This document shows positions 39,013 through 47,935 of a stretch of 64,000 nucleotides of DNA, piece after piece. Below the pieces are notes generated by a model. That model made no database searches. It saw only the letters and a list, made by a program, of their open reading frames with translations, and was not told where the DNA came from. The translations under genes were made by a program, and so were the position numbers. The stretch spans positions 1 through 64,000 of the forward strand of contig VFIW01000105.1 of NCBI GenBank assembly GCA_006386115.1. The letters run 5' to 3'. The stretch's first letter is position 1. Each line of letters begins with the position of its first letter. This DNA comes from Globisporangium splendens (lineage: Eukaryota; Oomycota; Peronosporomycetes; Pythiales; Pythiaceae).

Positions 39013-39885
39013 ATGAAGCGACCAAGTGACCAAGTGAACCAAGATGAAGAACGTCCTTTGCCCAAGCGGCAGAGAGCGGTTCCAGAACTCTTTGACGTTA
39101 CCTCCATTCTCAACCGAGATGGAGACAAGGAGTTCTACATGGAACGTTTCTTCCGTTGGTGTCGGATCAACAACCGTGATCCGAACCAACCCATCGCAGC
39201 CCAGAGAGACTCATGGCGAACGTTTGTTCGTCTTGAGAACGAGAACCAAATGGAGCGTCTTCTTCGTCGCGGCAATGCTCGTGCCCAAAGAAGAACTCCC
39301 GATGACGACAGAGCGAACTGTGGCTCTGGTCGTCGTAGTGTCGTCCCCGGTGACGCTACAAGCAGTTCTCGTAGCTGCGGACCACGTCGGGAACATCAGA
39401 CTCCAATGTCTGCCGTGGTTCCCACGTGTCCGAGCTCGGTGGATATCCACGCCACCGAACTCTGTAGAAGCGTTGATGGTTCAACCGCTTCTTTCCTCGA
39501 CGATGAGTCGGTCGATCTTCGTGATCAACAATCGACTCAACCACCCAGCGATGATCTCCCTGAGAGTCTATCAATGGGGGTGGGGCTGAACGCGAAAACG
39601 ATTGAGCGACTCTGGAAGTGGAAGAGTGCTCATCGTGGGCAAATCGAGGCTTTGCAGCAGCGTTGTTCGACACTTGAGGAACGCTGCGAGAGTCTCGAGA
39701 ACCTTGTCGCCGATCACGAGTCGAAGATCGACGTCCTGACAGAAGGTTCTGCCCAGTGTTCGGCTTTGGAGTCCCGTTTCGAGGAACGGTTCCAGCAAGT
39801 TCAGGACGAACTTGTCCGACTCCAGAAGAACGAGAAGTCTCGTGAGTTGGCTCACGATCGCCTTTTGCGCTCTGTGGAAGAGGCA
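39013..39885 (+). CDS. Plus-strand accessory protein of family A (element 4), C-terminus lost
   Basis: About 290 codons from the ATG of MKRPSDQV. The N-terminus is basic, then comes an aromatic-rich block (FYMERFFRWCRINN, then WRTFVRLENEN), a Ser-rich middle, and from about residue 195 a long coiled coil (IEALQQRCSTLEERCESLENL, FEERFQQVQDELVRLQ). The family B element inserted at 39886 replaces the end with LTR-coded residues up to 40014; the native end survives at 6857-7029. The last 530 bases lie opposite an open pol C-terminal frame. Function unknown; coiled coil and basic head suggest self-association and nucleic acid contact. Confidence 0.55.
39356..39885 (-). pseudogene. pol: pol C-terminal end with chromodomain, element 4
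   Basis: The minus strand is open for about 177 codons and ends in a chromodomain: VESIVDHEDR, FYRVRWRGYPPSSDTWEPRQTL, then a short tail. The linker before it is Ser/Arg-rich. The rest of pol is missing because family B inserted at 39886. The two frames, this one and the plus-strand accessory frame, are both open over the same bases. Confidence 0.75.
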
Positions 39886-40433
39886 TGTAACCGGACACTT
39901 CCGAGTTACGCAGCACGGTACGTGTGTGAGGAAGCGTGTGCACGACTTCTCTCAAGGACTCTGTTCCAAGAGCTGTTGCCTGCTTCCTGCAGTGCGACGA
40001 TCGGTTACCTATAGATCTCTATAGAGTAACCGTCAATAACTAAAGGCTTAGTCAGAGGTAAAAATGGAACTGTTTATTTGTTGGGGGTTGCCCTTTGCAG
40101 GACACCCTGAGTTTTCTTTAGTTCACTATCTAGCATAGTGAACTTCCGCTTATTTCAACGTGAACATAAGTGAATGGCTCTGAATTGCCGTGTTATTCAA
40201 TTGGTCTAAAAGCATATAGTTTTAGCCTATGAGAGTCGTGTCTGTGACCGGCCTCTAATCAGAGTAGCTTGGCTACCTTTGTGGTTCGAGTAAGTGCGGC
40301 GAACCTAATTGATCGGCTGCTTTGGTGTTTCTCGTAGCTAAGTACGGAAACTTTAGTTGCATGCGGACTTAGTCCAATGCCAACAGATTGAGCTAAGTTG
40401 CTGCGGTGCAACTTAGCGTGTGACCCCGTTACA
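39886..40433 (-). repeat. Family B LTR, 3' LTR
   Basis: A 548-base LTR, TGTAACC to CGTTACA, the same length as its partner at 47936-48483. About 16 base differences were counted between the two by eye. A purine-rich stretch on the minus strand (GGTGGGGGTGG) adjoins it as the polypurine tract. Confidence 0.88.
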
Positions 40434-40597
40434 CCACCCCCACCTAAAGTGCGAAACACGGGAGTGGTTTCGAAAGAGTGGTGGCCACGCTACGACGCAC
40501 GAAGTCGTGGTCAGAATTCTTCGGGAGAGGCACTGCGAACACGCGTGCAAATCTCTCCGAAAAGCATCGCAACATCACAAGTGTGAACGCACACGTG

Positions 40598-42133
40598 ATG
40601 GCGACGAACAAATCGGTGCACGAAAAGATCACCCGAAGCGCGAGCGGTCCTGCAGAAGGACTCGTTCAAAGACTGCAGAAGCTCGACGCTGAGAAGCGCG
40701 AGGCGGCAAGCGCAAAACAACGCGCTGCCGCTGCGGTCACGTCTGCCACGGAAGACGTGAGCATGAGCGACGACGAGTCGACTCTATCGAAGACTGCTCC
40801 TGACGGTGTCAGTGAGCTGCAATTTGGCGATCTCCCTGTCATCAAGCCGATGAGCAGGGCAAGCGACGCCGATGACGACACGGCAGTCGACTACCAAGAG
40901 TACTCACCCGAGGAAGGGGAGGAAGAGGAAGACATCACCGTGAGGCGCGACTCCATCGACGAGTGGGTCGAGTATGAGGAGCTGCGTTACGGGAGCGGTA
41001 GCCCCGAACTGCACGAGTTGGAGCGAAATCCCTCGGCAGACGTCTCGATTTATCGGACGGAGGAAGAGAATGACGTCGCAAAGACTGTCAATGAAAGGGA
41101 GAAGGAGGAGGTCATCATTACCAACAATGAGACCGGACTGGAACCACCACCAACAGGTTCCGTCCATTTTTCGCTTCCCGTTATGCCGCCGCCAAAGGAA
41201 TGGCCGACAGCGAAAACCCCGGCAAATTTACTTGCACGGGCGCGGGTTCCACTCGAGAGGTATGACTCCGAGTTCGCACGATGGCGCGAAGCCGATCTGC
41301 GAGGACGTGATGGGGCACTGCGCGTGCACCCGATCCCGGTTATCCTTTACGAAGGTGAGACCGAAGATCAATATGAAACCGCGTTCTTGGCATCAAGAAC
41401 CGGTGTGAAACGCTTTGGGGCTGCGCGTACACTGGCCACCGATCCTGGGGCACAACGTAGCCAGCGCATGCAATTCGCTGTGCAGCGCGTACAAAAGTAC
41501 CGCGAAGCGACAAAGAGTGATGACCGTGCTCGCACGAGTCTCGGTATTAACAAGCGACAGATGGACGAGTCTCACTCGCCATCAACGCACGCTCAAAAGC
41601 GGCAACCATGTCGGGAACGTCCTCGAGGAGGCGCTCAGCAGGCTCCCATGAGCTCTGCGACAAATCGTACCCACGCCACTTCACAAGGTAGTGGGTGTTC
41701 CCCTTGCGTCGCTGCACACGCAGCAGGCGCTCGACATGGTAGTGGCGCTGTCCCTGCTTATCAATCAGCGGGACCGGTGGCGCCCTACCGCGCTTCAGCA
41801 TCGGTGGTTGCACCTGATGCGATGGTTCAGATTGTTCACGCGAACGCATCGTCTTTGGGGGCGCTACAGCAAGACGTCCGTGCCCTTCGCCAGCAACATC
41901 TGGATGAGACCTCGCTGTTAAAGCAGAGGGTGACGGCGCTTGAGACGGAGCTGAGGGAAGCTCGTCAGATGCTGGAGGAGTACCATGTCCGCGGGAAGAA
42001 CTTCCACGCGAGGTACGCTCCGCGAGTGAAGACGCTTTGGGAGAGGCACAACGCGCTCGTGTCTCGATGGGCGGCGTCTGAGCCCCTTGATGAGACCGAC
42101 GTGCTCCCGCACTGGGATAAGAATCCGCAGTAG
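40598..42133 (+). CDS. Plus-strand accessory protein of family B element (antisense to pol end)
   Basis: 511 residues from the first ATG; the frame is open from 40478. Order: basic N-terminus with Ala/Arg-rich helix (RLQKLDAEKREAASAKQRAAAA), a long acidic region (EEGEEEEDI), a block FARWREADLRGRDGALRVHPIPVIL, a low-complexity Ala/Ser stretch, then a C-terminal coiled coil (LGALQQDVRALRQQHLDETSL, LETELREARQMLEEYH). The last 587 bases lie antisense to the pol C-terminus. No known domain. Location, layout and coiled coil parallel the family A frame. It would need its own promoter, probably in the 3' LTR reading outward. Confidence 0.6.
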   Translation: MATNKSVHEKITRSASGPAEGLVQRLQKLDAEKREAASAKQRAAAAVTSATEDVSMSDDESTLSKTAPDGVSELQFGDLPVIKPMSRASDADDDTAVDYQEYSPEEGEEEEDITVRRDSIDEWVEYEELRYGSGSPELHELERNPSADVSIYRTEEENDVAKTVNEREKEEVIITNNETGLEPPPTGSVHFSLPVMPPPKEWPTAKTPANLLARARVPLERYDSEFARWREADLRGRDGALRVHPIPVILYEGETEDQYETAFLASRTGVKRFGAARTLATDPGAQRSQRMQFAVQRVQKYREATKSDDRARTSLGINKRQMDESHSPSTHAQKRQPCRERPRGGAQQAPMSSATNRTHATSQGSGCSPCVAAHAAGARHGSGAVPAYQSAGPVAPYRASASVVAPDAMVQIVHANASSLGALQQDVRALRQQHLDETSLLKQRVTALETELREARQMLEEYHVRGKNFHARYAPRVKTLWERHNALVSRWAASEPLDETDVLPHWDKNPQ

Positions 42134-45100
42134 CGTCATGGTAGCGTTTCAGCAAACCCACGTAAAACACGGGGTGCGTTGCCATTCGCGTTGGGAGATC
42201 GAGCTTGTAATTCAAGTCTCCAATCTTCTCCACAACAGTGTACGGCCCGATAAATCGTGGCAACAACTTACTCCCGCTGGGGAGCGTTGTGACTGCATCG
42301 TTTGGTAGGTTTTTAATGCTCAATAGCACTTTATCACCCACACAAAAAGTTTGTTTGTTCTTTCTACCCGATTTATCGGCGTAGAGCTTCTGCTTGTCTT
42401 GCGCAGCAGCTAGTTGGTCGCGTACGCGACGCAACAATGCTGCGCGCTCATCGACAAATTGCCGCGCTACCGCGACGGCTTTGTCTTGCTTTTTCGTTGC
42501 TCTCGCAGCGCGTGCTGCAGAGAGATCTATTTCTGCGCCGGTGGGTGACACCGCGCGCTCTCCCTTTCGTGGCTGACGCTCGCACGAGCAGTCGCCTGAT
42601 TCTGTCTGAGACTGGCTATTTTTGGCATGAGTACCGTAACTCGGTACCGTGGGAGATCCATCTATAGGGACACGAGTACCGTAACTCGGTACCGTGGGAG
42701 ATCGATCTATAGGGACACGAGTACCGTAACTCAGTACCGTGGAAGATCGATCTATAGGGACACGAGTACCGTAACTCAGTACCGTGTTTTTCTCTCCAAA
42801 TGTGGAACGCGTGCCATCCGGTAAGACCGTGACAGATTCGAAGTGCGACCGCACAGGCGGCGCATCGCGCGCGTCCACGTGAGCGGTTAACGCCACGTCT
42901 GGTGACGGAGGTCGCGCGCTCGCATCGAGCGCAGCGAGTTGCCCTCCCACCGCAGAATATTCGACGCCCTCAAACAGAGTGGCGGGTACGCGCGGGTGCC
43001 GCAGCGAGTTAAAATAGAACGGAGTCACGGCCGTAGAGACGTGCTCGCTGCTATTTATAGCAAACTCGGCGTACGGCAGCCAGCGGCTCCAGTCGCGGGG
43101 ATGATCGACAGCGATGCTGCGAAGAATATCCTCGACGACACGGTTTACGCGCTCGGTTTGCCCGTCTGTCTCGGGATGATCGGCAGTGGACATCGCCAGA
43201 TCTGTGCCGAGCAGGCGGAAGAGTTCGCGCCAAAAGGCAGCGGTGAAACGCGGGTCCCGGTCTGATACAATAGACTCGGGCAAGCCGTGATAGCGGAACA
43301 CGTGCTCTAAAAATAGGCACGCCGTCTCTTGCGCAGTGACATGCTTGCGCACAGGTACAACGTGCACCATTTTGCTCAGTCGGTCGACGAACACGACGAC
43401 GCCTGTGTTGCGCGCCTTGTCTTCCGGGAAACCGAAGACGAAATCCATGCTGACCGACTTCCAGCAGTCTTGCGGAATCGGCAGCGGATGCAGCGGCGCT
43501 TTGTTCTTGACCGCAGGCTTCACGCGCTGGCACTGCTCGCATGAGCGTACATAATTGGCCACCCATTTGTATTGGTGTGGCCACCAAAACACATTGGACA
43601 CTTGCAAGAAGGTCTTTTCACGCCCGAGATGCCCACTCGCTGGCGCATCGTGAAACTCATGAAGGATCGAAAGTTTCAGATCCTGGTCATGCGGTACATA
43701 CACACGCGGGTAATCGAAGTTGGACAGTTGATGCCACAATAACCCGTCGTGATAACTAAACCGAGCAAGCTTTGACTCGAGTTTGGCAGGCAATGACTCT
43801 TTCGACGAGCCGTCAAAGTGAGCAATCAACAAGCGACATTCATCGTCCTTTGCATAAAGCGACTGAATATTGTCCTTGAGCTTTGTTTGCACTCGACTGA
43901 TGCTCAGATGCATGAGATCAGGAGCGCGCTCCGAACACAGAGCGTCGGCGCTGTTGTCAACGCTCGACTCGTAATCTGGACGGCGCGAAAGCGCGTCCGC
44001 CAGAACATTTTCCTTTTCCGGCTTGTATTCGACCCGAAAGTTGAACTCGGAGAAGAATGCAAGCCATCGCGCCATTCGCTGCGACAGATGGGGAGAATTA
44101 ATCGCGGTCCGCAAGGACGCGTGATCCGTGTACACAACAAACGGTGTCGCACCCAAAAGGTGGACCCTGAACTTCAAGAGAGCGTACTTGATCGCAAGCA
44201 GCTCCTTGTCGTGCACAGGATAATTCTTTTCAGCTGCTTTAAGCAGTCTGCTTTGGTATGATACGACGCGCTCATGGCCGTCATCATCCTTCTGCATCAG
44301 CGCACAGCCAATTGCAAAATCGCTGGCATCGCACACGACACTGAAGGCTTTCGTGTGGTCCGGCAACGCCAGGACAGGAGCGCGAACAAGCGACTCCTTC
44401 ACGTCAATGAATGCATTCATGACATCGCTGGTCCAGTCCCATTCGACATCCTTTTTCAAGAGATGCGTGAGCGGACGGACTCTCGCCGCATAGTTGTGGC
44501 TGTACTTGTGCAAATAGTTTGCCAAGCCAAGCCACTTGCGCAAATCCTTGACGTTCTTTGGGATCGGCCAGTCGGCGATCGCCTTGATCTTCTCTGGGTC
44601 CGCGCGGACTCCAGCCTTGCCAACATAGCAGCCCAGGATCGGAATCTCTGAGGCGCCAAAGATGCACTTCTTCAGGTTGCAATACAGACTGTTGTCTCGT
44701 AAGCACTGCAACACTGAGCGCAAATGTCTCTTGTGCACGTCAACGGCACTGAGATCTCCTTCGGCACGACTGTGCACGAAGATGTCATCGAAGTAGCTCG
44801 GTGCGTACGCACGATGAGGACGCAGAAGATGCGTTACCAGACGATTGAACGTCGCTGGTGCATTCTTCAGACCTTGCGGCATAACGAGCCACTCCCACAG
44901 CATTCCGCTGGGTGTGCTTACTGCCGTCAAGGGAACGTCACTCTCTCGCATGAGGATCTGATAGAACCCATCCATCAGATCCAATGCTGAGAACACAGTT
45001 GAGCCGCCCATGGAGTCGATCAAGACATCCTTTCTTGGGATCGGTGTTTGTGCTGGAATGGTGGCGGCGTTCAGCTTGTTGAAAGCGTGAACAATGCGCC

Positions 45101-46724
45101 AGCCACCAGTCGCTTTCCGCACACAAAACGTGGGTGAGCTATGTGGAGACTTGCTTTCTCTCACATGAACGGCGAGGGCTCGTTTCGCGAAGAACTCGTC
45201 GATTGCCTCAACCTGCTCGCGGGGCAGCGGCCATTGTCTGGTCACGCAATATTTGCTCCAGGGCTCGAGGTCAATCTCGTGCCGTACGCCACGATCAACG
45301 GGCAGGGCACTTGGCACTTTGTCGGGGAAGACATCTTTGAACTCCCACAATAAGTCAAAGTATGGACTGCCTTTCACGGCGTCCCAGTCCTGAGCAGCAA
45401 ACCGCCTCTGTTTGTCTGACTCCAAAACACTCTCATCCGCAGTGGACGAGGTGCACAGTTCGCTACGCGTAAACGCGGTAGGAACGACGATCTCGCGGAT
45501 CTGATCACGCTCTAGATCCGTAAGAAAGAGCTCGAAGCTCATTTCTTCGAGGGATACGATCGCCTCAACGGTACTCGGCAGCTCATGGAGCGCCGCAAAT
45601 TCAGCGAGGAACACTCCGTCTGATGCGTTTGCTTCCGGACTGCGTGTCGCGCGTCTGAGCGCCACTTCAACGTGAGCGCGATCTATCGACGGATCCGAGA
45701 TCCTGTCAAAGGCGCGCAGCGAAGCTGCAGCTGCGTTGAGAGATGGGGCAATCGTGTGCGAGGCGGCCGTTTCCTCAGCAACAGATGCCAATGCACTGTC
45801 TCTCTTGCGAGCTGACAACTTGCGTCGCCCTCGTCGGTTGATGCGAACACGCGACCTCGCGGTTCTGAGCTCCAGTACTGCACCGTCAAGGTGGTACGAG
45901 CTGGCTGACGCGTGTACACCTGTACTGTCGCTGTCACTTGCGGGGGCTGGCTCAGATGCTCTGGAGCCGCACACTTGCGCACCAGTGTCCACGTCTGGAC
46001 TTTCTGGCGCTTCCGCACAAAATGGGCTACCTGCCACAGTGTATCGCTTCGCTGGGCTACCTGCCTCAGCGCATCTTCTTGCTGGGCTCTCTGCCGCAGC
46101 GTGTGTGTTTGAAGCGGGGCTACCTGCCGCCGCGTGTCTTCCAGCCGGGCTCCCTGCCGCAGCGTGTTCAATGCTCACATCCATAGCGTGGAAATATTCC
46201 CGCAATCTTCGCTCTTCATCAGAGGAAGGGGTGGAGCTCCCGATTGTGCGTGCTCGCCAATCGGTCCAAGGCTGATGTTTCGCCAGCCAAGGCATTCCTA
46301 GGATGAGGTCGTACTTCGACCCCATCGCTAGTACTACGAAGGTTTCTTTGCAGACAAAGTCGCAAAATCTGAAAGAGAGTTCAACTCGAACTCCTTCAGT
46401 GTGTACTGTCGACCCATCGGCCAGACGTACGATCATCTTCTCGCGCTTGCCAGTGTGGACAAGTCGCTCATACGCTTGCAGACTCTGTTTCAGAGCTGAC
46501 TTAGAGGCGAAGTTCTGTGACGCACCGCAGTCAACAAGAACCGTCATTTTCTTCTCATAGCCCTTCACATCGGCGCTATATACCAACATCTCACTCGGAG
46601 CCTTGTTGCCAAGAGCTCCTGGGACTAAGCTTCCCATCTGCACGACTCTAGTAGTCGGCGATGCCGAAGCTATAGAGTCCGTCTCAGTAGAGCGTCCCGC
46701 TTCTACTGAGACGTTCCGTTTCCC
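41547..46724 (-). CDS. pol: Ty3/gypsy pol polyprotein with chromodomain, family B (made by -1 frameshift)
   Basis: About 1,725 codons from the slippery site, uninterrupted. Visible: protease VDCGASQNFAS (Cys in place of the usual Thr after Asp), a long low-complexity spacer with repeated AGSPA units, RT with YFDD, RNase H CDASDFAIG, integrase zinc finger (GHLGREKT to CEQCQ), catalytic core with MDFV, SDRDPRF and HPETDGQTERVN, a spacer with 45-base tandem repeats, a GPY-type linker (LLPRFIGPYTVVEK) and a C-terminal chromodomain (VERLLRVQRRKGNTHYLVKWRG, SSWEP). It is the most complete element here. The end overlaps the plus-strand frame 40598-42133. Confidence 0.92.
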   Translation of the reverse strand, partial: GKRNVSVEAGRSTETDSIASASPTTRVVQMGSLVPGALGNKAPSEMLVYSADVKGYEKKMTVLVDCGASQNFASKSALKQSLQAYERLVHTGKREKMIVRLADGSTVHTEGVRVELSFRFCDFVCKETFVVLAMGSKYDLILGMPWLAKHQPWTDWRARTIGSSTPSSDEERRLREYFHAMDVSIEHAAAGSPAGRHAAAGSPASNTHAAAESPARRCAEAGSPAKRYTVAGSPFCAEAPESPDVDTGAQVCGSRASEPAPASDSDSTGVHASASSYHLDGAVLELRTARSRVRINRRGRRKLSARKRDSALASVAEETAASHTIAPSLNAAAASLRAFDRISDPSIDRAHVEVALRRATRSPEANASDGVFLAEFAALHELPSTVEAIVSLEEMSFELFLTDLERDQIREIVVPTAFTRSELCTSSTADESVLESDKQRRFAAQDWDAVKGSPYFDLLWEFKDVFPDKVPSALPVDRGVRHEIDLEPWSKYCVTRQWPLPREQVEAIDEFFAKRALAVHVRESKSPHSSPTFCVRKATGGWRIVHAFNKLNAATIPAQTPIPRKDVLIDSMGGSTVFSALDLMDGFYQILMRESDVPLTAVSTPSGMLWEWLVMPQGLKNAPATFNRLVTHLLRPHRAYAPSYFDDIFVHSRAEGDLSAVDVHKRHLRSVLQCLRDNSLYCNLKKCIFGASEIPILGCYVGKAGVRADPEKIKAIADWPIPKNVKDLRKWLGLANYLHKYSHNYAARVRPLTHLLKKDVEWDWTSDVMNAFIDVKESLVRAPVLALPDHTKAFSVVCDASDFAIGCALMQKDDDGHERVVSYQSRLLKAAEKNYPVHDKELLAIKYALLKFRVHLLGATPFVVYTDHASLRTAINSPHLSQRMARWLAFFSEFNFRVEYKPEKENVLADALSRRPDYESSVDNSADALCSERAPDLMHLSISRVQTKLKDNIQSLYAKDDECRLLIAHFDGSSKESLPAKLESKLARFSYHDGLLWHQLSNFDYPRVYVPHDQDLKLSILHEFHDAPASGHLGREKTFLQVSNVFWWPHQYKWVANYVRSCEQCQRVKPAVKNKAPLHPLPIPQDCWKSVSMDFVFGFPEDKARNTGVVVFVDRLSKMVHVVPVRKHVTAQETACLFLEHVFRYHGLPESIVSDRDPRFTAAFWRELFRLLGTDLAMSTADHPETDGQTERVNRVVEDILRSIAVDHPRDWSRWLPYAEFAINSSEHVSTAVTPFYFNSLRHPRVPATLFEGVEYSAVGGQLAALDASARPPSPDVALTAHVDARDAPPVRSHFESVTVLPDGTRSTFGEKNTVLSYGTRVPIDRSSTVLSYGTRVPIDRSPTVPSYGTRVPIDGSPTVPSYGTHAKNSQSQTESGDCSCERQPRKGERAVSPTGAEIDLSAARAARATKKQDKAVAVARQFVDERAALLRRVRDQLAAAQDKQKLYADKSGRKNKQTFCVGDKVLLSIKNLPNDAVTTLPSGSKLLPRFIGPYTVVEKIGDLNYKLDLPTRMATHPVFYVGLLKRYHDATADSYPSAGARRSHQGAQTPPIETRARCASPKASSLAERTSRGSSSRGHGTPPASDELPSAPSQAPSPSALTARSHPDVAGEGHGRLAVAPPKTMRSREQSEPSHQVQPPMLKRGRAPPVPLIDKQGQRHYHVERLLRVQRRKGNTHYLVKWRGYDLSQSSWEPAERLLEDVPDMVAAFERALMASETRPSVAC
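42629..42784. repeat. 45-base in-frame tandem repeat in pol
   Basis: Three and a half units, starting at 42629, 42674, 42719 and 42764. On the minus strand each codes for a unit like TVLSYGTRVPIDRSP. The repeat lies between the integrase core and the chromodomain, so copy number can vary without breaking the frame. Each unit holds a GGTACC or AGTACC-centred short palindrome. Confidence 0.9.
46020..46170. repeat. Degenerate tandem repeat in the pol spacer
   Basis: About five imperfect units of 27-36 bases code for AAAGSPARR-like repeats between protease and reverse transcriptase on the minus strand. The codon frame is kept through all units. Confidence 0.7.
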
Positions 46725-47809
46725 TTTCTTGCCGCAGCGGATCTGCCACCTCGATGAGCGTGGTTACCGCGCGGCGGTTGGTAGTCTCTCGCCTGATTTC
46801 CAGTGCGAGGAGCGGACTGCCTTGGAGCGGGACACTTCGACTGATAGTGTCCTCGCTTGCCACAATTGAAGCAGGTCACTTCGGCACTGCTAAGATCCAT
46901 TGGCATCGGGCCATGGAAGCGCTGGCTGTTCGTGACTGCTCGGTGGCTGGTATGCGCACCATTGTGGCGGCCAGCGTTCCAATCAGGTCGACTGACTCTG
47001 AATGATTGCTGCTCAACGAGCGCAATGCGGATCGCATCTTCCATCGTGGCCGGCAAGCGTCGGTACAGCTCCTGACGCGCTGGTCCACTGTTGAGGCCGT
47101 TGAGAAACGCAGGCACTTTCACAGACTCAGGCAAAGGGCTGGTCGTGATCGCCGCGCATAGACTTCTCATCTCCTGGATGTATCGTTCCAGCGAGAGCTT
47201 CCCTTGTCTCAAGGAGAAGAAACGACCTTGCAACAGCACTTCGTTGTTCGGAGGCTGATACATGGCGGTGATTTTCGCACGGAAAATATCCCACGTGTCG
47301 AACGCACACTCATCGGCGAGCAGCGTCGAGAATGCCCATTCCGACGCTCGACCGCGCAGGTTCGAGATGGCGAAAGACACCATCTGCTCGTTGCTGTCGA
47401 TGAGCTGAGCCTTGGCGCAACGCTCCACGGCGAGTAGCCAGTGGATGAGCTTGTCGCCATCCGCACCATCGAATTTCGGAGCGTCAATCTTGACAGCTCT
47501 TGGGCGGGGAGTTTGGGACGTGGGTGTCTGAGGCGCAGCAGCCGCACTCGACAAAGACGTGGCTGCACCAGCAACCACAGATACCACTCGCTCGAGCGCT
47601 TCACGCGACTCAGCAGCTGAGCGCAGCATCTCTGCGGTCAAGCTTGCGGTGGCTTGCATTTGTGCTTGCGCACTTCGCTCTCCTTCGAGGCGCTGAGCGT
47701 TCGAGAAGTTCTCGAACTGCTCGAGTCGAAAGATTTGCTGCTCCGGCGACGCCGAGAGCAACTCTAGCGCGACTTGATCGCCTAGAGCTTGTGCCATTCG
47801 GGTCAGCAC
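46703..47809 (-). CDS. gag: Ty3/gypsy gag, family B
   Basis: At least 368 residues, with LDAPKFDGADGDKLIHWL-like capsid sequence, LRGRASEWAF, FSLRQGKLSLERYIQ, and a zinc knuckle CFNCGKRGHYQSKC near the end, followed by an Arg/Gly tail. The homologous N-terminus (AQFPHLSAEHRSVLTRM) runs upstream of 47809 to a TGA at 47894-47896, yet no ATG occurs before the one at 47797. Either translation starts at a non-ATG codon, the original ATG was lost, or it starts at 47797. No internal breaks. Confidence 0.85.
   Translation of the reverse strand: MLTRMAQALGDQVALELLSASPEQQIFRLEQFENFSNAQRLEGERSAQAQMQATASLTAEMLRSAAESREALERVVSVVAGAATSLSSAAAAPQTPTSQTPRPRAVKIDAPKFDGADGDKLIHWLLAVERCAKAQLIDSNEQMVSFAISNLRGRASEWAFSTLLADECAFDTWDIFRAKITAMYQPPNNEVLLQGRFFSLRQGKLSLERYIQEMRSLCAAITTSPLPESVKVPAFLNGLNSGPARQELYRRLPATMEDAIRIALVEQQSFRVSRPDWNAGRHNGAHTSHRAVTNSQRFHGPMPMDLSSAEVTCFNCGKRGHYQSKCPAPRQSAPRTGNQARDYQPPRGNHAHRGGRSAAARKGNGTSQ
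46718..46724 (-). promoter_or_regulatory. Programmed -1 ribosomal frameshift site, family B
   Basis: The minus strand reads G GGA AAC in the gag frame, four codons before the gag stop TAG at 46703-46705. This is a canonical slippery heptamer but differs from the family A one. A -1 slip enters a frame that is open into the protease. Phase was checked at both ends. Confidence 0.85.
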
Positions 47810-47916
47810 ACTCCGGTGTTCAGCCGAGAGGTGCGGGAACTGCGCAGGGTCAATTGACGCCTTTACGAATCCTTGAGGAAGCGATTCAGGCAGTCACCTC
47901 TGCCGGGTCGTAGATT

Positions 47917-47933
47917 GACTACGAGTGCTACCA
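47917..47933 (-). other. Primer binding site, family B
   Basis: TGGTAGCACTCGTAGTC on the minus strand, two bases from the 5' LTR, sharing its first ten bases with the family A and C sites. Confidence 0.75.
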
Positions 47934-47935
47934 GT

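Noticed and set aside
42690..42790. CRISPR-like array of short direct repeats
   Set aside because: The 45-base units are contiguous and in frame within pol, with no spacers; the host is a eukaryote.
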